The notes beneath the pieces were generated by a model. It saw nothing but the letters and a program-made list of their open reading frames with translations. It was not told the DNA's origin and did not search any database. A stretch of DNA of 64,000 bases from Symbiodinium kawagutii (taxonomy: Eukaryota > Sar > Dinophyceae > Suessiales > Symbiodiniaceae): contig VSDK01021663.1 in assembly GCA_009767595.1 (NCBI GenBank), positions 1 to 64,000 of the forward strand. Direction: 5' to 3'. Shown in pieces: positions 63,245-64,000 of the stretch (the stretch's first letter is position 1; each line of letters opens with the position of its first letter). The translations under genes were made by a program, and so were the position numbers.

Positions 63245-64000
63245 CTAAAAATATGCGTCCAAGGATGTCCAAGGGCAGCATGATATGATAGATCTAGCAT
63301 GAAGCAAACGCAATAACACTGATGAAAACATATGAAAGGGTATTGAAAACTTCATTCCATACTTCATTCCTCATTTGTGGGTTCACTGATGTTCACTGTA
63401 CAACTGATCCGAATGCTGTAGACACTCTGGCGCCTTGAGGGCCTTGAAGGCAAAGTTGGACTCGAATTCAACGGCTTCCTCCTGGGCTTCCCCGGCAGCC
63501 TGACATTCGAAGGCGAACGAGGCGAAGAGCAAAATAATATTAAAAAAAATAAATAAATAAATATCTAATATATATATATTATACATATACAAATATGTGT
63601 TTTGAATGCTCTTGAATCTCTTTCACACTGTTTCCATGTCAGTTTGCAAATCGCTTTTCTGTTTCTCTTGAACACACCGAACAAATCGCCTAACGAATCC
63701 TGAAAACAAATCACCAACGCTGGGAGTCCCAACTATGGACTGTTGGACTTCTGTAGTTGTCATCTATTGTTTGCAACCGTGTCCACCGACATGTTACCAT
63801 ATGTTACCATCCAACTTTTGTCAACAATGACAGCAATAATGACAACAGCAACATGATGCTTTGCGCAAGTATTGTCCTTCAATTATTTGACACACTACCA
63901 GTAACTTCTAAAGCCAAGCCTCCACAACTTGAGGTTATTGTTCATGATGAATTCTGTACAAACGATGACAGTTTGTTGAAATGCTGGACTCTTGAAGAAC
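63245..64000. other. Host DNA, possibly one more exon
   Basis: Apart from the segment near 63420-63530 mentioned with the previous exon, nothing recognised; (TA)/(AAAT) tracts at 63540-63590. Confidence 0.35.

Overview
The window looks like a piece of a large, gene-poor eukaryotic (protist) nuclear genome carrying one complete integrated DNA virus. The flanks (1-29773 and 53917-64000) are rich in microsatellites and minisatellites, hold no long reading frame of recognisable family, and show at most a few exon-like fragments. This is what a genome with long introns and intergenic regions would show. The host cannot be named with certainty. A dinoflagellate-like alga is my best guess. Genes in the left arm of the virus are preceded by short motifs resembling the dinoflagellate spliced-leader sequence, and one encodes a Lys/Met-rich tail of a kind I associate with dinoflagellate proteins.

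The central 24.1 kb (29774-53916) is an endogenous Polinton-like virus (PLV, related to virophages and Polintons). It is bounded by terminal inverted repeats of about 366 bp that are identical except for one base at the inner edge, and by a 5-bp target duplication (ATATG; 6 bp if the first element base is shared). It encodes the expected morphogenesis set: double-jelly-roll major capsid protein (40573-39008, minus), penton/minor capsid protein (41830-42702), and FtsK/HerA-type packaging ATPase (47096-46260, minus). It also has a retroviral-type rve integrase (51741-52667) and a 1302-residue replication protein (47806-51714). That protein appears to fuse an OTU-like segment, a PolB-like palm, an SF1 helicase and an HNH-like zinc module. 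Accessory genes include a C5-cytosine DNA methyltransferase, a class-3-type lipase, a trimeric-fibre protein with an S74 autoprocessing domain (split by a frameshift), three small zinc-finger proteins and several unknown structural or regulatory proteins.

The element has three zones. Left arm (30.1-35.9 kb): four plus-strand genes with G/C-ending codons, two with ubiquitin-like domains, separated by repeated untranslated modules and a 54-bp palindromic repeat array. Middle (35.9-47.1 kb): mostly capsid and accessory genes, nearly all preceded by TCTAAA-like boxes 11-21 nt from the start codon, resembling the TCTA late promoter of mavirus and its giant-virus host CroV. Right arm (47.1-53.5 kb): replication, integration and small regulatory genes, four of them preceded by a different shared box (CTTAAA-ACACTTAAAG). 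The layout suggests temporally separated early and late expression and possible dependence of late genes on a co-infecting giant virus.

The remaining host DNA contains (CAG)n, (CATC)n, (ATC)n and (TA)n tracts, a 58-bp tandem array, a 325-bp inverted-repeat element, a CTTCCGCG cluster, a duplicated block of 41-bp repeats, a perfect 27-bp palindrome and one 541-bp assembly gap. A possible exon of a DOT1-like methyltransferase lies near 9.9-10.0 kb and another exon-like segment near 63.2 kb.
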